59,794 bases of DNA from Variovorax sp. (GCA_025352265.1 JANXTS010000058.1:1-59794); one strand, 5' to 3'. Counted from the stretch's first letter, positions 46,169 through 56,199 are shown. Notes: a model not told the origin generated them from the sequence alone. Translations and numbers: made by a program.

Positions 46169-47056
46169 TCAGGGCTGCAAGCTGCGCGAGTGGTGCGCGA
46201 GGTGATCTTCGATAAAGCTCTGGATGAAGTAGTAACCGTGGTCGTAGCCTTCATGCCGGCGCAATTCCAACGGCTGTGCGGCGTCGGCGCAGGCGGATTC
46301 GAACAGGTGCGGGTGCAATTGCTCGGCCAGGAACTTGTCGGCCAGGCCCTGGTCGATCAGGATGCCTTGCGGGTAGGGCGCCTTCTCCTTCGCGCTCGAT
46401 AACGCCTGCATCAACCCGGTCGCATCGTGCGATGACCAGGCCTCGCGGTCGCTGCCGAGATAACCGGTGAAAGCCTTCATGCCCCATGGGCAGCGGCTTG
46501 GTGCGCAAATAGGCGCCAACGCCGACAGCGACTTGAAAACGCCTGGATGCCGGAGCGCCAGCGTGAGCGCTCCGTGGCCACCCATCGAGTGGCCGAAGAT
46601 GCCGATGCGGTCGGCATCGATGGGTTGCGTCGCCGCGATCAGCGCAAGCAGTTCGTCGATCAGGTAGCTCTCCATGCGCCAGTGCGAAGACCAGGGCGCT
46701 TCGGTCGCATCGAGATAGAAGCCGGCGCCGACACCGAAATCCCAGCTCTCACTTTCCCCTTCGACGTTCGCGCCGCGCGGGCTGGTGTCGGGCGCGATCA
46801 GCGCGATGCCGAGTTCAGCCGCCTTACGCTGCGCGCCAGCCTTGACCATAAAGGTCTCTTCATTGCAGGTCAGGCCCGCGAGGTACATCACGGCAGGCAC
46901 CTTGCCGTGCTCGGCTTGGGGCGGCAGGAAGATCGAGAAGCGCATCGGCAAACCGATCTCGATCGATGCGTGTTCGTTGAAACGTTGCACGCCGCCGAAG
47001 CAGCGGTGTTCGGACAAGATGCGCAGCGATGGCGCGAGGAGGTTCGAGTCGTTCAT
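46169..47056 (-). CDS. fghA: S-formylglutathione hydrolase
   Basis: 295 residues. It hydrolyses S-formylglutathione to formate and glutathione. The esterase-D fold shows YLAGLTCNEETFMVKAGAQR, nucleophile GHSMGGHGAL and the C-terminal YDHGYYF His. It works after the glutathione-dependent dehydrogenase encoded upstream. Its start overlaps the preceding hydrolase stop (ATGA). Confidence 0.94.
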   Translation of the reverse strand: MNDSNLLAPSLRILSEHRCFGGVQRFNEHASIEIGLPMRFSIFLPPQAEHGKVPAVMYLAGLTCNEETFMVKAGAQRKAAELGIALIAPDTSPRGANVEGESESWDFGVGAGFYLDATEAPWSSHWRMESYLIDELLALIAATQPIDADRIGIFGHSMGGHGALTLALRHPGVFKSLSALAPICAPSRCPWGMKAFTGYLGSDREAWSSHDATGLMQALSSAKEKAPYPQGILIDQGLADKFLAEQLHPHLFESACADAAQPLELRRHEGYDHGYYFIQSFIEDHLAHHSRSLQP

Positions 47057-47955
47057 GGGTGAAGATTGGGCACCAGTTCGAGCACCGCATCGGCGAACAC
47101 GCGAGGCGCTTCTTGCGGCATGTTGTGGCCGACGCCCGGCACCAGTCGATGCGAGCGCGGCCCGGTGAATTTTGCGGCGTGCGCCGATGCCGCTGCCGGC
47201 TCGCGCACACCGTCGTCGACGCCGTCGAAGGTGATGGCCGGCACGGCGATCGCTGGCTGCGTCGCGAGTCGGCGCTCGATGTAGTCGTAGGCAGGGTCGC
47301 CTGACACCAGACCGAAGCGATGCCGATAAGACTGGATCACGACGTCGACGAAATCCGGATGGTCGAACGCGGCCGCACTGCGTTCGAAGGTCGCATCGTC
47401 GAAGCTCCAGGTCGGCGACCAGAGCTGCCACAAAAGCCGGGTGATGCTGCGGCGGTCTTTGTCCAGCCCGGCACGACCGCGCTCGCTGTGAAAATAATAC
47501 TGATACCAGAGCCGGTGTTCCTCCTCCGCCTTGGAGGGCTCCATGCCACTGGCGATGTTCTGAATGTTGTAGCTGTTGAACGAGACAAGTCCGGTACATC
47601 GTTCGGGCCACAGCGCCGCAACCACGCACGCCGCCCGACCGCCCCAGTCATAGCCGGCCAGCACGGCGCGCGGAACATGCAGCGCGTTCATCAATGCCAG
47701 CAAGTCGGCGCCAAGCGCCGCCTGCTCTCCCGAGCGCGGTGTCGTTGCCTCGAGAAAGCGCGTGGCGCCGTAGCCGCGGAGGTAAGGCACGAAGACATGG
47801 CAACCTGCCGCCTCGAGCATCGGTGCTACCTCTGCGTACGTGTGAATGTCATACGGAAAGCCGTGCATCAAGAACACCGGCGGACCGTCCACCGGGCCGG
47901 TCTCGAAATAGGCGATGTCGAGTACGCCGGCCTCTATGCGCTTTAACGGTTGCAT
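47053..47955 (-). CDS. Alpha/beta hydrolase with Asp nucleophile (epoxide hydrolase-like)
   Basis: 300 residues. FLMHGFPYD is the oxyanion region; the nucleophile elbow is GYDWGG with Asp103, typical of epoxide hydrolases and haloalkane dehalogenases; the His is in [12 protein letters not shown] cap domain lies at about 130-220. It sits inside the frmA-fghA operon (23 bases after frmA, ATGA overlap with fghA). The substrate is unknown. Confidence 0.85.
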   Translation of the reverse strand: MQPLKRIEAGVLDIAYFETGPVDGPPVFLMHGFPYDIHTYAEVAPMLEAAGCHVFVPYLRGYGATRFLEATTPRSGEQAALGADLLALMNALHVPRAVLAGYDWGGRAACVVAALWPERCTGLVSFNSYNIQNIASGMEPSKAEEEHRLWYQYYFHSERGRAGLDKDRRSITRLLWQLWSPTWSFDDATFERSAAAFDHPDFVDVVIQSYRHRFGLVSGDPAYDYIERRLATQPAIAVPAITFDGVDDGVREPAAASAHAAKFTGPRSHRLVPGVGHNMPQEAPRVFADAVLELVPNLHP

Positions 47956-47978
47956 GGATTGGGTCACAGGCAGGCAAG

Positions 47979-49097
47979 TCAGTACAGAACGACACCCCGA
48001 ATCGACTCGCCGCTTTTCATCAGATCGAACCCCTTGTTGATGTCTTCGAGCGGCATGGTGTGGGTGATCAGGTCGTCGATGTTGATCTTGTTCTCCATGT
48101 ACCAGTCGACGATCTTCGGCACGTCGGTGCGGCCACGCGCGCCGCCGAAAGCAGAGCCTTCCCACTTGCGCCCTGTGACCAGCTGGAATGGCCGGGTGCT
48201 GATCTCGGCGCCCGCTTCGGCCACGCCGATGATGATGCTGCGGCCCCAGCCCTTGTGCGTGCATTCCAGTGCCTGGCGCATCACCTTGGTGTTGCCGATG
48301 CACTCGAAGCTGTAGTCGGCGCCGCCGTCGGTCAGTTGCACGATGGCGTCGACGATGTTGCCGCCGACCGCCTCGATGTCCTTCGGGTTCAGAAAGTGAG
48401 TCATGCCGAACTTGCGCGCCATCGCCTCGCGCTCTGGGTTCAGGTCGACGCCGATGATCTTGTCGGCGCCCACCATCTTCGCGCCCTGGATCACGTTCAG
48501 GCCGATGCCGCCCAGGCCGAACACCACCACGTTGGCACCGGCCTCGACCTTGGCGGTGAAGATCACCGCGCCGAGGCCGGTGGTGACGCCGCAGCCGATG
48601 TAGCAGACCTTGTCGAAGGGTGCGTCTTCGCGGATCTTGGCCAGCGAAATCTCCGGCACCACCGTGTAGTTGCTGAAAGTCGACGTGCCCATGTAATGAA
48701 AGATCGGCTTGCCGTCCATGCTGAAGCGGCTGGTCGCATCGGGCATCAGGCCCTTGCCCTGGGTGCCGCGGATCAGTTGGCACAGGTTCGTTTTGCGCGA
48801 GAGGCAAAACTTGCAATGGCGGCACTCGGGCGTATAGAGCGGGATGACGTGGTCGCCCTTTTTGAGGGTCGTGACGCCGGGGCCGACGTCGACCACGATG
48901 CCTGCGCCTTCATGCCCGAGGATGGCGGGGAAGATGCCTTCGGGGTCGGCGCCCGACAACGTGTAGTAGTCGGTATGGCAGATGCCGGTGGCTTTGATCT
49001 CCACCAGCACTTCGCCGAACTTCGGGCCATCGAGGTCGACGGTTTCTATGGTGAGCGGGGCTCCGGATTTCCAGGCGACGGCGGCTTTGGTTTTCAT
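47979..49097 (-). CDS. frmA: S-(hydroxymethyl)glutathione dehydrogenase / class III alcohol dehydrogenase
   Basis: 372 residues. Catalytic zinc ligands GICHTD and GHEGAGIV, structural zinc ligands [15 protein letters not shown], and the NAD motif [11 protein letters not shown]. It oxidises the formaldehyde-glutathione adduct to S-formylglutathione. It is the first gene of the leftward operon, divergent from aroQ across 96 bases. Confidence 0.96.
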   Translation of the reverse strand: MKTKAAVAWKSGAPLTIETVDLDGPKFGEVLVEIKATGICHTDYYTLSGADPEGIFPAILGHEGAGIVVDVGPGVTTLKKGDHVIPLYTPECRHCKFCLSRKTNLCQLIRGTQGKGLMPDATSRFSMDGKPIFHYMGTSTFSNYTVVPEISLAKIREDAPFDKVCYIGCGVTTGLGAVIFTAKVEAGANVVVFGLGGIGLNVIQGAKMVGADKIIGVDLNPEREAMARKFGMTHFLNPKDIEAVGGNIVDAIVQLTDGGADYSFECIGNTKVMRQALECTHKGWGRSIIIGVAEAGAEISTRPFQLVTGRKWEGSAFGGARGRTDVPKIVDWYMENKINIDDLITHTMPLEDINKGFDLMKSGESIRGVVLY

Positions 49098-49193
49098 GGC
49101 AGAAGGAGAAAAGTAGTTGAGAGTGGGGGAGCTCGTGCGGAAGCACTTGGGCAGTCAGCCACTATAAGATGCCCGCGACCGGAGCTGCATCCC

Positions 49194-49643
49194 ATGAAAA
49201 AAATCCTCGTTTTGAACGGCCCCAATCTCAATCTGCTGGGCACCCGAGAACCGGCGCAATACGGCCATGAAACGCTGGCCGATGTCGAGCGTATGTGCAA
49301 GGAGGCGGGCCACAAGCTCGGCGTGGCGGTCGAGTGCCGCCAATCCAATCACGAAGGCCAGTTGATCGACTGGATTCATGAGGCTGGCCAGGAGATTGCC
49401 GCTGGCAAAATGATCGGCGTGGTGATGAATCCTGGCGCCTACACGCACACTTCGATCGCGCTACACGACGCTGTCAAGGGCGCGAATGTGACCTTGATCG
49501 AGCTGCACATCTCGAACGTCCATGCGCGCGAAGAATTCCGCCATCACTCCTACATTTCGCCGGCAGCGCGCGGCATCATCGTGGGGTTGGGGGTGAAGGG
49601 CTATCCGCTGGCGATCGAGGCATTGGTCGGACTCAGCGGCTGA
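49194..49643 (+). CDS. aroQ: 3-dehydroquinate dehydratase, type II
   Basis: 149 residues. Shikimate pathway enzyme. [20 protein letters not shown] includes the catalytic Tyr; [25 protein letters not shown] and [18 protein letters not shown] are complete. GGAG lies 9 bases before the ATG at 49194. In many relatives accB and accC follow aroQ; they do not here. Confidence 0.95.
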   Translation: MKKILVLNGPNLNLLGTREPAQYGHETLADVERMCKEAGHKLGVAVECRQSNHEGQLIDWIHEAGQEIAAGKMIGVVMNPGAYTHTSIALHDAVKGANVTLIELHISNVHAREEFRHHSYISPAARGIIVGLGVKGYPLAIEALVGLSG

Positions 49644-49763
49644 ACCATTCAGCGGACGACACATTTAAAAACTTTTGTAACCGCTTGTGCCAAAGTGCAC
49701 GAATGTTTTTCGCGAGGGCTGGCACTATCGAGGTTGTTTTCGGAAACATTCCGGTACAACTTG

Positions 49764-50132
49764 ATGACAACCCTATCCGACCGTGCACTGCTCGAACGCG
49801 CCCTGATTGCTATTGAAGAGGTATTGGGCCGTGTGGACGGCGGGCCGGACCCGCGTCGCCCTGCATCCACTGCGGCTCAGCAAGCGTTGACCATTTGTCT
49901 GACCGCGGCTGCAAACCTGGTCGATGCCAGTCAAACGCTGCTTCGCTCACCCGAAGACGAGTCGTCCGACCAGCTCACCCAGGAGTGGCGCGTGCTGATC
50001 TCGCACGTCAAAACTGCCAGCCGCTCTGCGCACCAGGCTGCGCTGGTGTTGTCGGCGGAGAAGAACCTGCCATCTGCACAGAGCGGCGGCGTCTACATCG
50101 AGACGCCGCACGCTCGCCAGGTGGCACACTGA
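49764..50132 (+). CDS. Hypothetical protein following aroQ
   Basis: 122 residues, cytoplasmic and mostly helical, no recognised family. It reads MTTLSDRALLERALIAIEE, with a mid region AAQQALTICLTAAANLVDASQTLL, rather like a small helical bundle. The stop touches the start of the next gene (TGA ATG), so the two form a pair. A longer version from GTG 49695 is possible. Confidence 0.6.
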   Translation: MTTLSDRALLERALIAIEEVLGRVDGGPDPRRPASTAAQQALTICLTAAANLVDASQTLLRSPEDESSDQLTQEWRVLISHVKTASRSAHQAALVLSAEKNLPSAQSGGVYIETPHARQVAH

Positions 50133-51077
50133 ATGGGTGTGACATGTCCCGCATGCGGGACTGAAAACCGTTCAGTGGCGAAGTTCTGCATCGAGTGCAT
50201 TGAATCGCTGCCGACGATTTTTGCGGCAACTGAATTGCTGCCGAACCTGCCGCAGCTTTCGCAGGCGCCGCACCGCACCGCCCTTTTTGGCGAGCCTGAC
50301 GTTCGCGACGATGCTGCGCTGCCTCGGCCCTCAGGGTTCATTGCAGCGCCCAGTGCCGCATCTGCTGCGCCTGCAGCATCAGGGACGGTAATTCCTCGGG
50401 AGACACCTCCGATTTCGACCGGTCCACGCCGTACCGCCGAAGCACGCAAGGGCCTATGGGTCAGCGTCGCAGCTTTTGCGATAGCACTCGTCATCGGTGC
50501 CGCCGGCTGGCTGGTCGCCGGTGCCGGTGGTTTGTATATCTACGCGTTCGGGCACTCGAGTGCGGGCGCTGAACCTGAGGTGGCAATGGTGACTTCGCCA
50601 CTTGCCTCGCAGGTTCCTCTTGCGTCGGCTCCGGTGGTTCCGGTGGTTCCGGTGGTTCCTTTATCTCCGCTATCTCAGTTATCTCCGTCTTACCCGTTGG
50701 CCCAGCCAGAACCATCGAACGCATCTCCTTTGCCCACGGTTTTACTCCCAGCCTCGGCCGTGGTTACCGCCTTGGTCAACGGCGCGGCACCCAAATCGAC
50801 AGTGACCCCTACGCCGTCAACAACACTTGCCGCGCCCGTGGCGGTGCGTGCAACCAAGCCGTCCGTCTCTTCGCCGACGCTGGACAGTCGTGGGGCCGCA
50901 ACGACTACGGTGATCGATCCGAATGCTCAGTGCATCGGCTTGGGATTTTTTGCGGTGTCGCGGTGTATGGTCGTGCAGTGTGCAAAGGCCGAGTACAGCG
51001 CGCACGCGTCCTGTGCAGGTGTACGGCAGCAACAACGTCTGATGGAAGAAAAGCGCAACCCGACGATGGCGAACTGA
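50133..51077 (+). CDS. Zinc-ribbon membrane protein with Pro-rich repeats
   Basis: 314 residues. The N-terminus is a zinc ribbon (CPACG at residue 5, CIEC at residue 19). One membrane helix follows at about 108-135 (VSVAAFAIALVIGAAGWLVAGA), then a long Pro/Ser/Val-rich stretch with VVPVVPVVPLSPLSQLSPS from 9-base DNA repeats, and a Cys-containing end (NAQCIGLGFFAVSRCMVVQCA). Such cytoplasmic zinc ribbon/single-helix proteins are poorly known. It starts directly at the previous stop. Confidence 0.65.
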   Translation: MGVTCPACGTENRSVAKFCIECIESLPTIFAATELLPNLPQLSQAPHRTALFGEPDVRDDAALPRPSGFIAAPSAASAAPAASGTVIPRETPPISTGPRRTAEARKGLWVSVAAFAIALVIGAAGWLVAGAGGLYIYAFGHSSAGAEPEVAMVTSPLASQVPLASAPVVPVVPVVPLSPLSQLSPSYPLAQPEPSNASPLPTVLLPASAVVTALVNGAAPKSTVTPTPSTTLAAPVAVRATKPSVSSPTLDSRGAATTTVIDPNAQCIGLGFFAVSRCMVVQCAKAEYSAHASCAGVRQQQRLMEEKRNPTMAN

Positions 51078-51100
51078 AGTGTGCGCTTGCGGCTTGATCT

Positions 51101-52642
51101 TCAAGTCTGCCGAGGTGCGACGGCTTTCCAGCTGCGGCTCACTTTGCCTTGACTGTCGACGCTCTCGAGCTGAACGTCGAAACCCCACAACCGCGCCACG
51201 TGCTTGAGCACTTCTTCGGCACCTTCGTTCAGCGGCAAGCCATTGCGTTGCGTGTGGCGCAAGGTCAGTGACCGGTCGCCGCGCGTGTTCACGTTCCAGA
51301 CCTGGATGTCCGGCTCGCGGCAACTGATGTCGTACTGGCGCGCCAGCGATTCACGCAGTGCCTGATAGCCGCTGTCGTCATGGATCGCGGCGACTTCGAG
51401 TTCGCTGTCTTTCTCGTGGTCACGGATCGCGAACAGACGGAAATCGCGCATCACCTTCGGGCTAAGGAACTGGCCGATAAAGCTCTCGTCCTTAAAGTTG
51501 CGCATCGCGTGGTCGAGCGTCTTGACCCAGTCGCTGCCCGCGATGTCGGGGAACCAGCGGCGGTCTTCTTCGGTCGGCTTTTCGCAAATGCGCCGCAGGT
51601 CGGTGAACATCGCGAAGCCGAGTGCGTAAGGATTGATGCCGCTGTACGCACGATGCCCGACCGGCGGTTGATAGATCACGCCGGTGTGTGAACTCAGCCA
51701 CTCGATCATGAAACCATCGGCCAGCAAGCCACGGTCGTACATGGTGTTGAGCAGGGTGTAGTGCCAAAAGGTCGCCCAGCCCTCGTTCATCACCTGCGTC
51801 TGTCGCTGTGGATAGAAGTACTGCGCGACCTTGCGCACGATGCGTACCACCTCGCGCTGCCAAGGCTCCAGCAAAGCAGCGTTCTTCTCGATGAAGTACA
51901 GGAGATTTTCCTGCGGCTCGTCCGGAAAGCGCTTGGTCGCAGCGGCTTCGGCGGCCTGGCCCTCGCGCCGCGGCAGCGTGCGCCACAGGTCGTTGATCTG
52001 CTGCTGCATGTGCTGCTCGCGCTCGGCGCGCTGCAGACTCTCTTGCGCGAGAGAGCGACGCTGCGGACGACGATATCGATCCACGCCGTAATTCATCAGC
52101 GCGTGGCATGAGTCGAGCAACTCTTCAACCGAGTCGACGCCATGCCGCTGTTCGCATTCGGCGATGTAGTGCCGCGCATAGACCAGGTAATCGATGATGG
52201 ACGACGCATCGGTCCACATCCGGAAGAGGTAGTTGCCCTTGAAGAAGCTGTTGTGCCCGTAAGCCGCGTGCGCAATCACCAGGGCTTGCATCGCCATGGT
52301 GTTCTCTTCCATGAGATAGGCGATGCACGGGTCGGAGTTTATGACGATTTCATAGGCCAGCCCCATGTGGCCGCGGCGGTAGTTCTTCTCGGTCAGGATG
52401 AACTGCTTGCCGTACGACCAGTGCCTGTAGAGCATCGGCATGCCGACGCTGGCATAGGCGTCCATCATCTGTTCTGCAGTGATCACTTCGAGCTGGTTCG
52501 GGTACACGTCGAGACCGAAGCTGCGGGCCGTGCGCGCAATCTCGGTGTGATACAGCTCGATGAGCTCGAAGGTCCAGTCCGAAGGGCTTGGTAGCGGCTG
52601 GGCCGCGCGTTCTGTCATTGGTTCGATCAGCAGGTCGGTCAT
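51101..52642 (-). CDS. spoVR: SpoVR family protein (YcgB)
   Basis: 513 residues. Typical segments: LDVYPNQLEVITAEQMMDAY, GMPMLYRHWSYGKQF, HAAYGHNSFFKGNYLF and MNEGWATFWHYTLLNTMYDRG. This is the fixed partner of PrkA and YeaH in many proteobacteria; the three are linked to stress and stationary phase, and the molecular role of SpoVR is not settled. Its start overlaps the yeaH stop (ATGA). Confidence 0.94.
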   Translation of the reverse strand: MTDLLIEPMTERAAQPLPSPSDWTFELIELYHTEIARTARSFGLDVYPNQLEVITAEQMMDAYASVGMPMLYRHWSYGKQFILTEKNYRRGHMGLAYEIVINSDPCIAYLMEENTMAMQALVIAHAAYGHNSFFKGNYLFRMWTDASSIIDYLVYARHYIAECEQRHGVDSVEELLDSCHALMNYGVDRYRRPQRRSLAQESLQRAEREQHMQQQINDLWRTLPRREGQAAEAAATKRFPDEPQENLLYFIEKNAALLEPWQREVVRIVRKVAQYFYPQRQTQVMNEGWATFWHYTLLNTMYDRGLLADGFMIEWLSSHTGVIYQPPVGHRAYSGINPYALGFAMFTDLRRICEKPTEEDRRWFPDIAGSDWVKTLDHAMRNFKDESFIGQFLSPKVMRDFRLFAIRDHEKDSELEVAAIHDDSGYQALRESLARQYDISCREPDIQVWNVNTRGDRSLTLRHTQRNGLPLNEGAEEVLKHVARLWGFDVQLESVDSQGKVSRSWKAVAPRQT

Positions 52643-53931
52643 CTGGTGACTCCTTCCTTCTTGAACAGTTCGCGAAAGACGGGGTAGATGTCTTGTGCGT
52701 CGGCCACCTTGCGCATCGCGAAGTTTGGCCGTACGCCTTGCAGTTGGGTGTACTCCTGCCAAAGGTTTTGCTCGGCCTGCGCGACTTGTACATAAGCGTA
52801 GTAGCGCACCATCGGCAAGATCTTTTCGTCGAGCAGCTGGCGGCAGCGGCCACTGTCCTGGTGCCAGTTGTCGCCGTCGCTGGCCTGCGCGCCATAGATG
52901 TTCCACTCACCGCTCGGGTAGCGGGCGCGGATGATTTCGTCCATCAGAACCAGCGCGCTCGACACCACCGTGCCGCCCGTTTCGGTCGCATGAAAGAACT
53001 CGTCTTCGGATACTTCTTCAGCCTGCGTGTGATGCCTCAGGAACACGAGATCGATCTTTTCGTAGTGCCGCGTCAAGAACAAATAAAGCAGCATGAAGAA
53101 GCGCTTGGACATGTCCTTGCGCGATTCGTCCATTGAGCCCGAGACGTCCATCAGGCAGAACATCACAGCCTTGGCACTCGGCACCGGCGTCTTCACCCGA
53201 TTGCGGTAGCGCAGATCGATCGGGTCGATGTACGGCACGTGGCGTGCGGTGAGGCGCAGTTCTTCGATCTGCGCCTCGGTCTCTTCGATCTCCTTCTGGA
53301 CCAAAGACGGCGCCGTGTGCGGATGCGCACGCAATGTCAGCAAGTGCGCTTCGAGGCGGCGCAGCTCTTTGCGTGGCTCGCCGCCGAGCGCAATGCGGCG
53401 CGCGAGGGCGCCGCGCATGGAGCGTACGACGTGCAAATTGGTCGGCGAGCCATCGCTGGTAAAGCCGGCACGGTGGCTCTTCCATTCAGGCACTTCAGCA
53501 ATTTGCGTGCGGATCAGATGCGGCAGTGCAAGGTCTTCGAAGAACGCGTGCATGAACTCTTCTCGGGTAAGGCGGAACACAAAGTCGTCTTCGCCTTCAC
53601 CGCCGTCGCCAGCTTCACCGCTCCCGCCTCCGCCGCCCGATTGGCCAGGCGGCCGCTTGATGCGGTCACCCTTCAGGTACTCCTGATTGCCCGGGTGCAC
53701 GTACTCGCGGTTGCCGCCCGGCGCATGTCCGAAGGCCGGCTCGGACACGTCGCGGCGCGGCAGGGTGACGTCTTCACCCTGCGCGAGATCGCGGATGCTT
53801 CGGCCGCTGACCGCTTTGCGCACGGCTTCCTGGATTTGCCCGCGATAACGCCTGAGGAAGCGCTCTCGATTGCCGATCGACTTGTTCTTTCCCGACAAAC
53901 GCCGATCGATGATCTGCTGCAGGATGGCCAC
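52639..53931 (-). CDS. yeaH: DUF444 family protein YeaH (VWA-like)
   Basis: 430 residues. Basic N-terminus (RRLSGKNKSIGNRERFLRRYR), Gly-rich linker near residue 95-115, and a von Willebrand A-type metal site in FCLMDVSGSMDESRKD. Partner of PrkA. The start is GTG at 53931. It is 36 bases after prkA in one operon. Confidence 0.94.
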   Translation of the reverse strand: MAILQQIIDRRLSGKNKSIGNRERFLRRYRGQIQEAVRKAVSGRSIRDLAQGEDVTLPRRDVSEPAFGHAPGGNREYVHPGNQEYLKGDRIKRPPGQSGGGGGSGEAGDGGEGEDDFVFRLTREEFMHAFFEDLALPHLIRTQIAEVPEWKSHRAGFTSDGSPTNLHVVRSMRGALARRIALGGEPRKELRRLEAHLLTLRAHPHTAPSLVQKEIEETEAQIEELRLTARHVPYIDPIDLRYRNRVKTPVPSAKAVMFCLMDVSGSMDESRKDMSKRFFMLLYLFLTRHYEKIDLVFLRHHTQAEEVSEDEFFHATETGGTVVSSALVLMDEIIRARYPSGEWNIYGAQASDGDNWHQDSGRCRQLLDEKILPMVRYYAYVQVAQAEQNLWQEYTQLQGVRPNFAMRKVADAQDIYPVFRELFKKEGVTR

Positions 53932-53967
53932 TGTTTCGCAACTCCTTGTGCGTTGGAACTGGTAACT

Positions 53968-55890
53968 CTAGGAACTCTTGCGCACCCTCAAATACCATTC
54001 GCACAACAGGCGAACCTGCTTTGCCGTGTAGCCCTTGGCCACCATGCGATCGACGAAGTCCTCGTGCTTTTTCTGCTCGTCGGCACTGCTTTTGGTGTTG
54101 AAGCTGATGACGGGCAAGAGTTCTTCGGTGTTGGAAAACATCTTCTTTTCGATGACCGCGCGCAGCTTTTCGTAACTGGTCCATGCCGGGTTGCGTCCCG
54201 CATTGCCTGCCCGCGCACGCAGCACGAAGTTGACGATCTCGTTGCGGAAATCTTTCGGGTTGCCGATGCCTGCTGGCCGCTCGATCTTCTCGAGTTCGCC
54301 GTTGAGCGACGCGCGATCGAACACTTCGCCCGTGTCGACGTCGCGGTATTCCTGGTCTTGAATCCAGTAGTCGGCGTAGGTCACGTAGCGGTCGAAGATG
54401 TTCTGCCCGTACTCGCTGTAGCTCTCGAGATAGGCGGTCTGGATTTCCTTGCCGATGAACTCCGCATAGCGCGGCGCCAGCAGTTCCTTGATATAGCTGA
54501 TGTACTTTTGCTCGACCTCGGCGGCGAACTGTTCGCGCTCGATCTGTTGCTCGAGCACATACATCAAGTGCACCGGGTTGGCCGCAACTTCGGTGCTGTC
54601 GAAGTTGAATACCTTCGAGATGATCTTGAACGCGAAGCGGGTCGAAACACCGCTCATGCCTTCGTCGACGCCGGCGTAGTCGCGGTACTCCTGCAACGAC
54701 TTGGCCTTGGGGTCGGTGTCTTTCAGGTTGTCGCCGTCATAGATCTGCATCTTGCTGAAGATGCTCGAGTTCTCTGGCTCCTTCAAACGCGTGAGCACAG
54801 ACAACTGCGCCATCATGCGAAGCGTGCCCGGCGCGCATGGTGCAGCGGCCAGAGACGAGTTGCGCACCAGCTTTTCGTAGATCTTGATTTCTTCGGAGGC
54901 GCGCAAGCAGTAGGGCACCTTGACGATGTAGATCCGGTCGAGAAAAGCTTCGTTGTTCTTGTTGTTGCGGAAGGCCTTCCACTCGCTCTCGTTGCTGTGA
55001 GCCAGCACGATGCCATCGAACGGAATGGCGCCAAAACCTTCGGTGCCTTTGAAGTTGCCTTCTTGCGTCGCGGTGAGCAGCGGGTGTAGCACCTTGATGG
55101 GCGCCTTGAACATTTCCACGAACTCGAGCAGACCCTGATTGGCCAAACACAGGCCGCCAGAATACGCGTACGCATCGGTGTCGTCCTGCGCGAAGGTTTC
55201 AAGTTTGCGAATGTCGACTTTGCCGACGAGCGACGAGATGTCCTGATTGTTTTCGTCGCCTGGCTCGGTCTTGGCAACGGCCACTTGCCTCAGCACCGAT
55301 GGGTAGCGCTTGACGACCTTGAATTTCCGGATGTCGCCGCCGAATTCTTCGAGCCGCTTGACGGCCCATGGCGACAGGATTCGGTTCAGGTAGCGGCGCG
55401 GAATGCCATATTCCTTTTCGAGGATCTCGCCGTCTTCGGTTGCATCGAAAAGGCCAAGAGGGGTCTCGTTGACCGGCGAGCCTTGAATGGCATAGAACGG
55501 CACATGTTCCATGAGTTGCTTGAGCCGCTCTGCAATGGAGCTCTTGCCGCCGCCAACGGGGCCGAGCAGGTACAGGATCTGTTTCTTTTCTTCGAGCCCT
55601 TGTGCAGCATGGCGGAAGTACGACACCACCTGCTCGATGGCTTCCTCCATGCCGTAGAACTCTTTGAACGCCGGATAGATCTTGAGGACCTTGTTGGCAA
55701 AGATTCGAGACAGGCGCGAGTCATTGCGTGTGTCGACCATCTCGGGCTCGCCGATGGCCATGAGCATCCGCTCTGCAGCGGTGGCATACGCAATAGGCTC
55801 GCGTTTGCAGATGTCGAGGTAGTCCGATAGCGACAGGACTTCCTCGCGTGTGCGTTCGTAGCGGGCGGCATAACTGCTTATCACATCCAT
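53968..55890 (-). CDS. prkA: PrkA family serine protein kinase / AAA+ protein (YeaG)
   Basis: 640 residues. AAA+ part with Walker A LLGPVGGGKSS (about residue 110), and AIPFDGIVLAHSNESEWKAF; the C-terminal third is the PrkA kinase domain. GAGGTG precedes the ATG at 55890. It heads the prkA-yeaH-spoVR operon. Confidence 0.95.
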   Translation of the reverse strand: MDVISSYAARYERTREEVLSLSDYLDICKREPIAYATAAERMLMAIGEPEMVDTRNDSRLSRIFANKVLKIYPAFKEFYGMEEAIEQVVSYFRHAAQGLEEKKQILYLLGPVGGGKSSIAERLKQLMEHVPFYAIQGSPVNETPLGLFDATEDGEILEKEYGIPRRYLNRILSPWAVKRLEEFGGDIRKFKVVKRYPSVLRQVAVAKTEPGDENNQDISSLVGKVDIRKLETFAQDDTDAYAYSGGLCLANQGLLEFVEMFKAPIKVLHPLLTATQEGNFKGTEGFGAIPFDGIVLAHSNESEWKAFRNNKNNEAFLDRIYIVKVPYCLRASEEIKIYEKLVRNSSLAAAPCAPGTLRMMAQLSVLTRLKEPENSSIFSKMQIYDGDNLKDTDPKAKSLQEYRDYAGVDEGMSGVSTRFAFKIISKVFNFDSTEVAANPVHLMYVLEQQIEREQFAAEVEQKYISYIKELLAPRYAEFIGKEIQTAYLESYSEYGQNIFDRYVTYADYWIQDQEYRDVDTGEVFDRASLNGELEKIERPAGIGNPKDFRNEIVNFVLRARAGNAGRNPAWTSYEKLRAVIEKKMFSNTEELLPVISFNTKSSADEQKKHEDFVDRMVAKGYTAKQVRLLCEWYLRVRKSS

Positions 55891-55918
55891 AGAACACCTC
55901 CATCGAGTGAGCGAAAAC

Positions 55919-55943
55919 ACTGCACGGTCTGACCGTACTGCAC
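55919..55943. promoter_or_regulatory. Palindrome framed by direct repeats in the prkA leader region
   Basis: ACGGTC-T-GACCGT (55924-55936) is a perfect interrupted palindrome. ACTGCAC occurs at 55919-55925 and again at 55937-55943, so the palindrome sits between two direct repeats. It lies 29-53 bases upstream of the prkA ATG, a good place for an operator. Confidence 0.4.
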
Positions 55944-56043
55944 ATAAAGCTTCAATCGGCCTACCGGTGGTCCGAAATGCGGGGCTGCGCAGAAAAAACT
56001 TCGTCGCCAAATCCGTTCAATCAGCTTAAAGCAAAGTGCGCGG

Positions 56044-56065
56044 CCGCAGGGGGAGACCGCTGCGG
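56044..56065. repeat. Inverted repeat in the prkA-dnaJ intergenic region
   Basis: CCGCAG and CTGCGG separated by 10 bases. No function can be assigned. Apart from this, the palindrome near prkA and the dnaJ terminator, the 309 bases between prkA and dnaJ show nothing recognisable. Confidence 0.35.
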
Positions 56066-56161
56066 ACACCTTGATTACGAAGTGCACGTGTTGTGAAAAG
56101 TTCCGCGCCGACGAAGCAGAGCGTCTCCGAAACGAGACAGCCGACTTCGCTATGAGCACAT

Positions 56162-56187
56162 AAAAAAAGCGGCCTCTGGGGCCGCTT
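56162..56187 (-). terminator. Rho-independent terminator after dnaJ
   Basis: On the minus strand AAGCGGCC and GGCCGCTT form an 8-bp stem with a 5-base loop, followed by seven T. It starts 12 bases after the dnaJ stop. Confidence 0.92.
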
Positions 56188-56199
56188 GCATCTGTTCGA

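Noticed and set aside
47694..49643. A 649-codon plus-strand open frame running across frmA into aroQ
   Set aside because: Only its last 149 codons are aroQ; the rest is antisense to frmA and low-complexity, as expected from GC-rich codon use.
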